Shown here piece after piece: positions 1 through 9,000 of a stretch of 64,000 nucleotides of DNA (positions are counted from its first letter, which is position 1; each line of letters opens with the position of its first letter). Under the pieces are notes generated by a model. That model had not been told where the DNA came from and made no database searches. It worked only from the letters and a program-made list of their open reading frames with translations. The position numbers and the translations under genes are program-made. Source of the DNA: Thermoguttaceae bacterium (lineage in GTDB: Bacteria > Planctomycetota > Planctomycetia > Pirellulales > Thermoguttaceae); assembly GCA_017447865.1 (NCBI GenBank), contig JAFSMO010000074.1, forward strand, positions 1 through 64,000. The letters are read 5' to 3'.

Positions 1-284
1 ATCATGTTTTTGATGAAGTCGGCGTGACCGGGGCAGTCGATGTGAGCATAGTGACGTTTTTCCGTCTCATACTCAACGTGGGCGACCGCGATGGTAACGG
101 TTTTGGTTGCGTCACGGACCGTACCGCCCTTGGCGATATCAGCGTAGGACTTAACCTGAGCCAGACCTTTCTGGGCCTGAACGGCCAGAATGGCAGACGT
201 CAGAGTGGTCTTCCCGTGGTCAATGTGGCCGATGGTACCAACATTGACGTGAGTCTTAGTACGTTCGAAATTTTCTTTAGCCAT
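1..284 (-). CDS. tuf: Elongation factor Tu, N-terminal part (cut by window edge)
   Basis: EF-Tu delivers aminoacyl-tRNA to the ribosome as a GTPase in the cytoplasm. The first 94 codons are present and run off the left edge. The start reads [20 protein letters not shown]. The P-loop GHIDHGKTT and the switch-II motif DCPGHADF are visible, which is diagnostic of EF-Tu. A GAGGAG ribosome-binding site lies 7-8 nt before the ATG at 284. Four tRNA genes lie directly upstream on the same strand, and one promoter at 859-886 probably drives all five. That is the thrU-tyrU-glyT-thrT-tufB order known from proteobacteria. Confidence 0.97.
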   Translation of the reverse strand, partial: MAKENFERTKTHVNVGTIGHIDHGKTTLTSAILAVQAQKGLAQVKSYADIAKGGTVRDATKTVTIAVAHVEYETEKRHYAHIDCPGHADFIKNM

Positions 285-438
285 TTGCTACTCCTCAAGT
301 TCACAAAATGTGTTACGGAGACGAACACCAGATGACAAGATTCCTTCAAACCAAGATATGGTGGTCCGTTACCAACTACGATGTGCTCTTTGATGAATTG
401 TACCGGCACGTGCCGGCACGACTTTAAATATAAAAAAA

Positions 439-511
439 AGCTGCCAATGGGAATCGAACCCATGACCTCATCCTTACCAAGGATGTGCTCTACCGACTGA
501 GCTACAGCAGC
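439..511 (-). tRNA. tRNA-Thr (GGT anticodon)
   Basis: The minus strand folds as a full cloverleaf: acceptor GCTGCTG pairs with TGGCAGC using two G-T pairs, the T-loop is GGTTCGATTCC, and the anticodon stem CATCC/GGATG encloses the loop TTGGTAA with anticodon GGT. The 3' CCA is not encoded; a T-run follows the discriminator base. It is the last tRNA before tuf. Confidence 0.96.
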
Positions 512-568
512 ATTTGTTTATCGAGTTGTTTTTGTCAGCTCCGCCAGGCCGTAGGCTGGGTTGCTAAA

Positions 569-639
569 AGCGGGTGAAGGGAATCGAACCCTCGTAAGTA
601 GCTTGGAAGGCTACGGCTCTACCATTGAGCTACGCCCGC
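569..639 (-). tRNA. tRNA-Gly (TCC anticodon)
   Basis: Cloverleaf on the minus strand with acceptor GCGGGCG paired to CACCCGC, anticodon stem GTAGC/GCTAC and loop CTTCCAA giving anticodon TCC. CCA is not encoded. It is the third of four tRNAs in the tuf leader transcript. Confidence 0.96.
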
Positions 640-655
640 ACCCTAAAAAGGCAAG

Positions 656-737
656 TGGTGGAACATGGATTCGAACCATGGAAAGCACTGCTAGCAGATT
701 TACAGTCTGCCCCCTTTGGCCACTCGGGAATTCCACC
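656..737 (-). tRNA. tRNA-Tyr (GTA anticodon)
   Basis: Class II tRNA with a long variable arm. Acceptor GGTGGAA pairs with TTCCACC, the anticodon stem is CAGA/TCTG and the loop contains GTA. The length of 82 nt fits bacterial tRNA-Tyr. CCA is not encoded. It is second in the tRNA cluster. Confidence 0.96.
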
Positions 738-750
738 GTGTATCGTTAAA

Positions 751-823
751 AGCTAGAGGTGGGACTTGAACCCACAACCTGTTGATTACAAATCAACTGC
801 TCTGCCAATTGAGCTATTCTAGC
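751..823 (-). tRNA. tRNA-Thr (TGT anticodon)
   Basis: Cloverleaf with acceptor GCTAGAA/CTCTAGC, anticodon stem GTTGA/TCAAC and loop TTTGTAA giving anticodon TGT. CCA is not encoded. It is the first gene of the tRNA-tuf transcript, 35 nt downstream of a strong -10 box. Confidence 0.96.
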
Positions 824-858
824 GGATTTGAGTCTCTGGTCCTCATATAACTCAGGAT

Positions 859-886
859 AGTATAGCAGAAACGAAAGATTGTTCAA
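859..886 (-). promoter_or_regulatory. Sigma70-type promoter of the tRNA-tuf operon
   Basis: On the minus strand TTGAAC, a 16-nt spacer and TATACT, with TGC before the -10 box (extended -10). Seven C residues (887-893) lie directly upstream of the -35 box, a pattern that recurs at other promoters here. Confidence 0.8.
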
Positions 887-990
887 GGGGGGGATTCCCA
901 AATTTTATTAAAAAAATCCCTTTTTCTTTCGTTTCCACTATTTTCCACCGGGCAAAGCAGGAAAAACAGGCGGGAAAGAAAAGCCGGAAA

Positions 991-3465
991 TCATTCCGGA
1001 TCGGCCGGTTTTTCCGTCGCCTTCTGCATGTAAATCGGCTGACGGCGGTAGTAAATTTCCAGCGTCATGAGGCAAAGCGATGTTTCGTACAAACGCCCGC
1101 CTACAGGCCCGTGAATACCGCCCGGGGTCCAGCTTCCACGGTCGTGGCCGTCGCCTTTGACCTGGCTTTCCACGATCTGATCGTGCATTTTTTTGTACCA
1201 GCGCGTCCAGGGATCGCCGCCGTAGTGACGCAGAAGCAGCGTGGCGTAGTAATTGTAGTACATGTCGCGGGTGGGGCCCATGCCGCTGATGTACTCCACG
1301 CCTTTTTTCAGCGTCGGATTCTCCGGATCCCAGCCGTCGTAGTACATCCGGTCGAGCAGCGCAATGGCCGTGCAGCCGGGATATTCGCCCGGGGTCGTGT
1401 AGCCGTATTTGGCGCCGTTTTCTTTCTGAACCGAGTTCAGAAAGTTCATGGCCCTTGCCGGGACGATCGGATCGACCGTCAATTCGCCCAGGCAAGCGGA
1501 TTTCAGCGCCGTGAGCTGCCAGCCGGAAACCGACGTGTCGCCGGGCTGCCGCGGAATGTATCGCCAACCTCCGCCAACCGGGTCCTGAGCGTACGTAATA
1601 AAATTAATGGCCTTTTGCGCCGGGTCCTGGAGCGACTTTTCTTTCGTCATCGCGTAGGCTTCCGTCAGGCAGATCGCGGCCAGACCGTGCGCGTACATCG
1701 TGCCCTCTGCCTGGCGGAGTGAACCGCCATCCTCGCACCTTGGGTCTTTCGTCATCGAGGCGACCAGGTACGTCAGTCCCTTTCTGACCTGCTGCTGGTA
1801 CTCGCCTTCCTGAATATACGCCGCACCGCAGCCAAGAAAGGGAAGGATCCCCATGGCCGTCGCGGCGTTGGTGCACTTTATCAACTGTCCCGGGTTTCCG
1901 CAGTTGCAGCCATCCCCCACGAGGCAGTGGTTGAAGTTCCAGCTTCCGTTCGGGAGTTGATGGCGGGCGAGCCACTCAAGTCCAGGCTTCACAGGCCCCG
2001 GGCCGCAAATTCTCGTACCGGGAGCTGAGGCCTCGTCTCCCTCTTTCGACTCCGCGGCTTTCTCATCTGCCGGAACGTCCTGCGGCGCCGCGCGGAACAG
2101 AACCGCCACCGATTTGGCCGGAAGCGCGAGTTTTCCATCCTTCCAGATTTCCGGCATGACGGTAAACGAATGCTCCTGATCGAGCAGTTTCACCTCGGCC
2201 CCGGCAAAGTCTGCACCTTTGATCTCCAGCGGGACTTCTGCCGCGTCGTCCGAATTGTTCACGACGAGGATCGCCGCGTCGCCCGCCTCGTTTTTCGCCG
2301 CGAGGGCGTAGATTTTGGCCGCCTGGTCCGTCGTCACGGGGACCGCCGTCCCGAGTTTGTACAGGACGTTGAACGCGTAAAAAGACCAGTAGGTTTTCGT
2401 GACTTTCCGGCTCGGGAAGTAGTAAAGGCCGCAGTAGGCGCGCTGCGGGTACGCGTCGTAGTACATCGCTTTGTCGATCCCCGTCTGGTACTGCATCAGG
2501 CAGAACGCGGAGGCGACGAACGCGGCGCCGGGCGCTTCTTTCATCTCGTCGAACTGATCAGGCCGGCCCGTGATGTAGTTCCACTCGTTGAAAATATTCT
2601 CGACGTTTTCCATGCCGTGCGCTTTGAGTTTTTCATCGACGTACTTCGAGTGTGCGACGATCTCTTCCGGGTCGCTCGTGTACAGGTGCCACGAGAAGAA
2701 ATCCAGCGGCGCGCGGGTCTCCTCGGCCTGAACGTAATCGAGGAAGGTTTCGAACCAGTCGATGAAACTCCAGTGCCAGTGCCCCGGCTTGGCGCTTTCC
2801 GCCCGGGTAAGCGGGTAGAAGCCGCAGCTCGCGTAACCGCCGATTTTCAGGTCCGGGAAGCACTTCTTGAGGTGGTTGGCCGTCACGCGGTACAGCTCGA
2901 AGAACTGCTCCTTCGTCCCTTTCCACATCGGGGGATTTTCCGGCTCGTTCCAGATCTCCCAGTACCGGATCCCGAAATGATGGCCGTCCGCCCACCCCTC
3001 GTTGAAGTGGCGGATCATCATCTCGCAGATCTTCGCGAATTTCTGGGGGTCTTTCGGCGGGTAAATGCGGTACGCCTTGATCTCGTGGTAGTTTTCGATC
3101 GTCACGCCGAGGCGGTAGAACGGTTCCACGCCGGATTTCACCAGCCCGGAGAGGTAGGCGTCCGTGAACGTGAAATCGTACGAGGCCGGGTCGTCCGGGT
3201 CCGCGTCGAAATTGGGGAAAATGTTCGGAATGTCCACGTAAACGCCGCCGCCGAAACGCCCCATCGTGTCGTGGAGCCGCGAGTACGGGATCCCCGCGTC
3301 GCGCAGTTCCGGCAGGACCTGGCCGTGCGTCAGCGGCGAATTATCGATCCCGTGCAGGGGTTTCACCTGGCCGGCTTCCTGAGTGAAATCGACCTGGACC
3401 GGCCCGGCAGCGAAAAGCGCGGTGGCCAAAAGAAGGAAAAAGAGGGAGGAAAGGAAAGATTTCAT
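991..3465 (-). CDS. Secreted GH39-like glycoside hydrolase fused to a squalene-cyclase-like toroid domain
   Basis: Predicted exported enzyme of 824 residues. After a signal peptide (KSFLSSLFFLLLATALFAAG), residues about 25-370 resemble a clan GH-A barrel of the GH39 xylosidase type. The putative acid/base Glu is in YWEIWNEPEN (about 174) and the putative nucleophile Glu in NIFNEWN (about 294). A beta-sandwich-like region follows to about 465. Residues about 490-810 carry alpha-toroid repeats (GLEWLARHQLPNGSW, GGGWRYIPRQPGD) of the prenyltransferase/squalene-oxidase type that is common in planctomycetes. The fusion is unusual and its substrate is unknown. The ATG at 3465 is preferred over one at 3477 because GGAG lies 6 nt before it. 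A palindromic element fills the leader. Confidence 0.8.
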   Translation of the reverse strand: MKSFLSSLFFLLLATALFAAGPVQVDFTQEAGQVKPLHGIDNSPLTHGQVLPELRDAGIPYSRLHDTMGRFGGGVYVDIPNIFPNFDADPDDPASYDFTFTDAYLSGLVKSGVEPFYRLGVTIENYHEIKAYRIYPPKDPQKFAKICEMMIRHFNEGWADGHHFGIRYWEIWNEPENPPMWKGTKEQFFELYRVTANHLKKCFPDLKIGGYASCGFYPLTRAESAKPGHWHWSFIDWFETFLDYVQAEETRAPLDFFSWHLYTSDPEEIVAHSKYVDEKLKAHGMENVENIFNEWNYITGRPDQFDEMKEAPGAAFVASAFCLMQYQTGIDKAMYYDAYPQRAYCGLYYFPSRKVTKTYWSFYAFNVLYKLGTAVPVTTDQAAKIYALAAKNEAGDAAILVVNNSDDAAEVPLEIKGADFAGAEVKLLDQEHSFTVMPEIWKDGKLALPAKSVAVLFRAAPQDVPADEKAAESKEGDEASAPGTRICGPGPVKPGLEWLARHQLPNGSWNFNHCLVGDGCNCGNPGQLIKCTNAATAMGILPFLGCGAAYIQEGEYQQQVRKGLTYLVASMTKDPRCEDGGSLRQAEGTMYAHGLAAICLTEAYAMTKEKSLQDPAQKAINFITYAQDPVGGGWRYIPRQPGDTSVSGWQLTALKSACLGELTVDPIVPARAMNFLNSVQKENGAKYGYTTPGEYPGCTAIALLDRMYYDGWDPENPTLKKGVEYISGMGPTRDMYYNYYATLLLRHYGGDPWTRWYKKMHDQIVESQVKGDGHDRGSWTPGGIHGPVGGRLYETSLCLMTLEIYYRRQPIYMQKATEKPADPE

Positions 3466-3478
3466 CGGAGTCTCCATC

Positions 3479-3561
3479 AGGCGAGCGGGGGCAGTTATGC
3501 CCCCGAAATATCGGGTTGAACGTGGCCTTTTTTCGGGGTCATAACTGACCCCGCTCGCCTA
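3479..3561. repeat. Bilobed palindromic element in the GH39-like gene leader
   Basis: The outer arms AGGCGAGCGGGG and CCCCGCTCGCCT are perfect inverted repeats. Each arm continues into its own small hairpin: GGGGTCA-GTTA-TGACCCC and GGGGGCA-TAAC-TGCCCCC. The whole element sits between the promoter at 3562-3590 and the start codon, so it would be transcribed as 5' UTR. The two-hairpin layout matches the elements at 11409 and 13047, although the sequence differs. Confidence 0.8.
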
Positions 3562-3590
3562 ATTGTAGCAGAGGAAAAACCGCCTGTCAA
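3562..3590 (-). promoter_or_regulatory. Promoter of the GH39-like gene
   Basis: Minus-strand TTGACA, a 17-nt spacer and TACAAT with an extended TGC. A run of six C residues (3593-3598) lies 2 nt upstream of the -35 box. Confidence 0.75.
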
Positions 3591-3600
3591 GTGGGGGGAA

Positions 3601-5277
3601 TCACGCCATGCACGTCGTTTGCATGCAAATTTCCTTCAGTTCCTCCTGAACGGTCCGGATCTTTTGCAGGCCGTAGTTTTCGTTCATGTACTTGATGATG
3701 TTCGGCGAACAGAAGGCCGGAAGCGTGGGGCCGAGGTTGATGTTCCGCACGCCCAGCGCCAGCAGGCCGAGCAGGACGCTCACCGATTTCTGCTCGTACC
3801 ACGCAAGCTCAAACGTGACCGGCAGTTGGTTGACCGTCTCGGCGTTCAGCATTTCGCAGAGCTCCACCATGAAGCACGCGATCGACCACGTGTCGTTGCA
3901 CTGGCCGGCATCGAGGACACGCGGGAGGCTTCCGAGGCTCCCGGTCTCCAGCTTGTTGAACCGGTACTTCGCGCAGCCGGCGGTGAGGATCAGCACGTTT
4001 TCGGGGAATTGCCGGGCCAGTTCTGTGTAATATTTGCGCTCCACCTGCCGCCCGTCGCAGCCGCCCATCACGACGATGCGCCCGATTTCTCCCGACTTGA
4101 TCCCCGCGGCAATTTCCTCCGCGCAGGCCTTGAGCTGGGAAATTCCAAAACCAATCTCGAGGTATTCCGGCTCCGGCGTCCCGTTGGCGCTCTCGATGAG
4201 CGGTTCCGGCGGCACGCACGTTTTCGCCATGCGGATGATCTCGGTGAAATCCTTCATCGTCCCGTCGGTTGGGGTCGGAATGTGACGGACCCCCGGCCAG
4301 CCCGCCGCCCCGGTCGTGAAGAGGCGCGTCCGGTAGCTCGCCCGCGGTGGAATGAGGCAGTTCGACGTCATGAGGATCGGGCCGTTGAAGCGCTCGAACT
4401 CGTTATTTTGCGAGTACCACGCGTTCCCGTAATTGCCGTAAAGGTCCTCGAATTTTTTCAGCTCGGGGTAGGCGTTGGCCGGGAGCATCTCACCGTGCGT
4501 GTAAACGTCGATCCCCGTCCCTCGCGCCTGGATGAGCAGTTCCTCCAGATCGAGCAGATCATGCCCGGAGACCAAAATCCCGGGGCGGTTCCCGACGGTA
4601 TTCCGGACGAGCGTCGCTTCGGGGTTTCCAAAGTGCTGCGTGTTCGCTTCGTTCAGGAGCTTCATCGCCGCCAGCGACATTTTCCCGCACTCATTCAGGA
4701 GCTTCAGCAGCGACGTGACGGAGAGTTTTTCCCGGTCTGCCGTGAACGCCAGCGCATGCACGATGAACGCCGAGATCCGCTCGTTCTCAAAGCCGAGCCG
4801 CAGGGCGTGGGTCGTGTAGGCGCTGATCCCCTTCAAGCCGTAGAGGAGAAACTCACGCATGGAGCGCAAGTCCGGGTTTTTCTCGGACTGAACGCCCACT
4901 GAAGCGCTCTTTCGGAGAAAATCGTCCCGGGTCGAACCGGTCCAAAGGAGCACGTCGGCCGAAACGTCCTCAAACTTTTCGGGAAACTCCCGCATCAGTT
5001 CGTCGCGCCGGCGCAGGGTTTCGCGCGTGAGGCTTTCGAGCGTCAGCTCGTCAAAATTTGTGTTCGTGAGCGTCACAAAAAGCGTGTGCTGAATGTGGCG
5101 AGAAACCGCCTCCGGGACGTGAATTTCCGCCTTTTCGACTGCGGCCGCCAACCCGCGCAGGGCGTAAATGAGCGTGTCCATCAGATTGGAACAGTCGCTC
5201 GTCTTCCCGCACATCCCGTGCTGGGCGCAGGCCTGATTCCGAAGCGTCTCCTGGCACTGAAAACAGAACATGGTCAT
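3601..5277 (-). CDS. hcp: Hydroxylamine reductase (hybrid cluster protein)
   Basis: Hybrid cluster protein is a cytoplasmic iron-sulfur enzyme that reduces hydroxylamine and, in enterobacteria, NO. It is typical of anaerobes under nitrosative stress. The 558 residues match family length. The N-terminal cysteines are spaced C-x2-C-x8-C-x5-C (CFQCQETLRNQAC...MC), the pattern of the [4Fe-4S] cluster in anaerobe-type Hcp. Hybrid-cluster ligand regions are visible as GHDLLDLEELL, TSNCLIPP, LTAGCAKYRFN and LDAGQCNDTWS. GGAGG lies 9 nt before the ATG at 5277; a second ATG two codons later is possible. No partner reductase (hcr) is adjacent. Confidence 0.97.
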   Translation of the reverse strand: MTMFCFQCQETLRNQACAQHGMCGKTSDCSNLMDTLIYALRGLAAAVEKAEIHVPEAVSRHIQHTLFVTLTNTNFDELTLESLTRETLRRRDELMREFPEKFEDVSADVLLWTGSTRDDFLRKSASVGVQSEKNPDLRSMREFLLYGLKGISAYTTHALRLGFENERISAFIVHALAFTADREKLSVTSLLKLLNECGKMSLAAMKLLNEANTQHFGNPEATLVRNTVGNRPGILVSGHDLLDLEELLIQARGTGIDVYTHGEMLPANAYPELKKFEDLYGNYGNAWYSQNNEFERFNGPILMTSNCLIPPRASYRTRLFTTGAAGWPGVRHIPTPTDGTMKDFTEIIRMAKTCVPPEPLIESANGTPEPEYLEIGFGISQLKACAEEIAAGIKSGEIGRIVVMGGCDGRQVERKYYTELARQFPENVLILTAGCAKYRFNKLETGSLGSLPRVLDAGQCNDTWSIACFMVELCEMLNAETVNQLPVTFELAWYEQKSVSVLLGLLALGVRNINLGPTLPAFCSPNIIKYMNENYGLQKIRTVQEELKEICMQTTCMA

Positions 5278-5389
5278 AAAATTGATCCTCCCTGGTTAAA
5301 AGTCAAGAAAAATAACTCGTCAGAATATTTTACGGAGGACGTGAAGTTCAGAATCCGGGAAAAACCCGCCGCGCTTCCTGCCGGGCAAT

Positions 5390-5431
5390 AAAAAAAGCAC
5401 CGCTTTGAAAACGATGCTTTCTTTTTTTCGT
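5390..5431. terminator. Bidirectional terminator between rpsR and hcp
   Basis: Hairpin AAGCAcCG...CGaTGCTT flanked by an A-run on the left and a T-run on the right, so it can act in both directions. On the minus strand it would end the rpsR transcript. I see nothing else recognisable between it and the rpsR stop (about 5432-5570). Confidence 0.7.
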
Positions 5432-5570
5432 CGAACAACAGCGGGAATCCCGGCATCCGCTCGAGTCAGAGCCGAAATCGCCACCACGCGGGGCGTAACA
5501 CCGCGAGCCATTCGCTCGCTGGCGACCGTCGTTCAATCACTTGGAACCAATCGGCCAATCGGCACGGAAC

Positions 5571-5867
5571 TCATTCACCCACGTAGGGGAGGAGCGCCAT
5601 GAAGCGGGCACGTTTCACCGCGGCCGTAACAGCGTGCTGGCTCACAGCGGAGCAGCCACTCTTGCGACGGCTGAGAATTTTGCCCTGGCGATTCGTCAGT
5701 TTTTTCAACAATTCCACGTCTTTGTAATCGACGTAGAGCGGACGAGGCAGCTTGCCGTCCACTGCGAGCGGGTCCTTTTTCTTCGTGTGGACCTTGGCCT
5801 TCGCGCGTTTACGGAACGGAGCAGCTCCTTTTTTGCCCTTCTTGTTAAAACCACCAGCTCTGGACAT
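5571..5867 (-). CDS. rpsR: 30S ribosomal protein S18
   Basis: S18 binds the platform of the small ribosomal subunit next to S6. The core [20 protein letters not shown] and the C-terminal [19 protein letters not shown] are characteristic. The 98-residue form has a Lys/Gly-rich N-terminal extension compared with the roughly 75 residues of E. coli S18. The start at 5867 (MSRAGGF) is chosen because GAAAGG lies 7-8 nt before it; an upstream in-frame ATG at 5882 lacks a binding site. The gene stands alone, without rpsF, ssb or rplI beside it. Confidence 0.95.
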   Translation of the reverse strand: MSRAGGFNKKGKKGAAPFRKRAKAKVHTKKKDPLAVDGKLPRPLYVDYKDVELLKKLTNRQGKILSRRKSGCSAVSQHAVTAAVKRARFMALLPYVGE

Positions 5868-5933
5868 TTCAAAACCTTTCAATTAAATTAAACTCTTTCC
5901 ACATTCCAGCAATGGGATACAATTAGGATGCTG

Positions 5934-5961
5934 ATTATAGCAGATTCCGGAATTATTGCAA
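5934..5961 (-). promoter_or_regulatory. Promoter of rpsR
   Basis: Minus-strand TTGCAA, a 16-nt spacer and a perfect TATAAT with TGC extension. A run of seven C residues (5963-5969) lies 1 nt upstream of the -35 box. Confidence 0.8.
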
Positions 5962-6076
5962 TGGGGGGGAGTGAAAAAACCGAAAAAAGGATTTTCCCGC
6001 CCCCCCTTTGTTTTATTAAAAAAACGGGTATGATATAAAATATTGTATTCTCGCCAAATTTCAGGAGAAAAATGGA

Positions 6077-9000
6077 ATGAATCCGACTGAGTGGAACACA
6101 AACGAAAAAGAAGCGCTGGAAATCGTGTTGGGCTACCTGAATTTTTCCTCGGGTGACCCGGCACCGAAATTTCTCATGGGGCTGAATACGATTTGCGCTG
6201 GCCTTGACGCCCGGAAAGAGGAAGGGGATTCCACTCCCGCATGGCGGCGGCTTGCGGCGGCCCTCTGGGACTACTTGAAGTGGGTCCAGCCCACCTCGGA
6301 CGTTTTCGCACAGGACACGCAGGTCCGTCAGGCGCTTCTTTTCGCTTTCCTTTACTTTTTCCCCCAGTACCGCGTCTGGCACAAAGACCTCCTTTTCCAC
6401 CAGAAAGACGACGTTCTGTTCAACGCCTTCTCGATCGGCCAGGCCTTTTACGCGATTCTGCAGGAAAAAGCCTTCGAGGCGATCCCGGCAGATGCCGCGG
6501 AAATTGCGTCTTCCGCGGAATTTCTCAAAACTTCTGATGAAGAAGCGCCCGCTCGGGAAATCACGCCTGAAATTCAAGACGCGATCGACCGCACGATCAA
6601 CCGTTACGACGATTTCATTGGCTACCGCCCCATTCCGGTTTTACATTCCCGGCAGAAAATGCAGCCGTACCGCCACGAATGGCTCCACGCGATCCCGCTC
6701 TACATCAAGGGCGTGGGCGTGGTACACGGCGAATTCACGCAACTGGTCACCGATGCGCTGGAATTTCTGAAAATCACGGACGAATCCCTCCTCAACCGGG
6801 CGATGTTCGACATGGACCATCTCGAGGAACTGTGCTTCGACCCGCGTGCGCTTGATTTCAATCACCCGGTAAATCGCCGACTGAACTACCATTTCGGGAG
6901 CTGGGACCCGCTCCACATCACGAACAAAGGGTACTACGACCGCTTTATCCTGATTGAATCCACGATCCGTTCCATCTTCTCCCGGGGCCAAAACGTTCAG
7001 AATGAAGAAAACGGGATCCCCAAAGAAGAACTTCAGAAAGAGGCCGCGGCGGTTCTGGCGGGAACCCTTCTGATGGGCGGGGCCGTTTGCGGCTGGGGGC
7101 CTAGTGCGCGGACCTCGAACGATACTTTCGAAGTTCTTCTCCCTAAAATTGCTAAAATCCGGGACGATTTTTACCAGCAGCTCCTCGAAAAAATCCCGGA
7201 AAGCCACGCCAAACGCTTGCGTGAGGAAGCGGAAATTCTGCACCAGCCCTTCGCCTCCGCACGGCAATATTTCAACCGCAAACTCTCCAAACAGCGCGCG
7301 GAACAGTACCAGAACGTTCAGCTCGGCCGTTTGTACGCCTGGATGGGATACGAGGATGCTTCGGACGAGATGATCGCCCGCGTGAACGTCCCATCAACGC
7401 GGATGCGGTGCAAAATCGACTGCCTCATGACGAAGGGCCACCTCGATATTGATTTCGACCGAATTCAGGAAGCCATTTCCAAACTTTACAAAATCGAGGA
7501 AATTCTTCACGAAGGAATCGAGTGCGGGGCCTTCATCGACCCGTGGTACATTCTGGGCTTTGACGGCCAATTCCCGCTTTCCCTTTCCGTTGAGGACTCC
7601 ACCCAGGACCAGCGAGTCGATGAACTGATCTCCCTGATGAGCACGATCTTCTCGCTTTATTCCCGAATTCTGAAAGAGACGGCCGCGAAAGGCTTGAAGA
7701 AAGAACGCACCGAATTGATGTTCCGCATGGAAAAGCTCACCCAGTGGTGGGACCAGTTCGGAACGCTTGAACTCTCGGAAATCAATAGCATTTCCGGCGC
7801 CGAAACTTACGAATCCATCCAGATCGTCCTGAAGGCGCTCGATGCCTGGTACGAAGGCGGAACTGCCGCGGGGGACATTGCATTCTGGCGGCCGCGCGTG
7901 GCGGATTTCACTTCCCCCAAAGCCTACACGCTTCTGATTGAGGCCCTGCTCGACCAGAAAGACCCCGTTGCCGCAATGGCGCTTCTGATCAACTGGCTGA
8001 GTCAGTCGGAACTGATAAAACTCGACGACGGAGACTACTCTTTCCACCCGCTGACGCTCCGCTGGATGGAGGATCTGTGGTACCCGCCGACCAAAGAGCA
8101 GCGGCTTCTCTGCCGCCGCGGCGCGACCCTGACCGATAATTGGAAACTCGCGAAACGTTTCATTGAGCTGGTGGAAGCCAACGCGGATATTTACGGGACC
8201 ATTCCGACCTTGGATCTGGATTCCTCCGATAAAAAATCTTCCAGCAAAAAAAGCCCGAGGAAACCCGGACGCCCGAAAGACGAAGACTTCGAGACCGGTT
8301 TCGATTCCCCGGACGAAGAGGGAGACGGAAACGACAAACTGTTTAACGCGGCCTGGGAAAATGTCGTGTACCACGATTCGACCGATGATGGAATCGATGA
8401 CTCGATGATGGAAGGTGAGTCACTCAAACGTTCCATGGAGGATTTTCCTCTTACGAGTGAAATGGAACGCATTTCCGACCGGGTTTTATTCATCATTACG
8501 CAGGCACGGCTCTGGAAAATGGCCGCGGTCTTTTCCATTCCATTCGCTGATGAACACGAGGACCGTTCCGAAACGCTTCAAAACTGGATTGAACAGGCGA
8601 CAGAGCATCGGAAACGCCTCGAATCGCTGATTTCCGACGTAAAAATGTTCGAGGTCGAAAAGCCTGATTTCTCGCGGTCGATTGCCACGATGGAATACGA
8701 AAAACAGCTCGGAACCAAGTTCCTTCTGCTCGACCGCCTCGTTTCGACCGCCAGCGAGCTGGAGGACGCTCAGCGTCTGATGCGCATCGCCGACGTGAAA
8801 AACCGGATCTCGCAAATCGACACGTGGGAGAACGCAACGCGCAGCGTCATGCAGGCCCTCATTTGCGGGGAACCGCAAACCGTCAAAAAGATCTGGCACA
8901 AAACGACGAAACTGCTCACTAAAGAGCCAATCCTTTACGAGCCGATCGAGCGCGGTGGTGACCCGATTCGGATGATCCAGATCAAAAGCATTTTGACGGT

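Noticed and set aside
5432..5570. Search for a small gene or RNA between rpsR and its terminator
   Set aside because: There are short GC-rich repeats such as GCGAGCCATTCGCTCGC, but no consistent fold, start codon with a binding site or known RNA motif.
8229..8340. RKPGRPK taken as proof of DNA binding in the 1472-residue protein
   Set aside because: A single short basic motif in a low-complexity linker occurs by chance. It is reported only as a lead.
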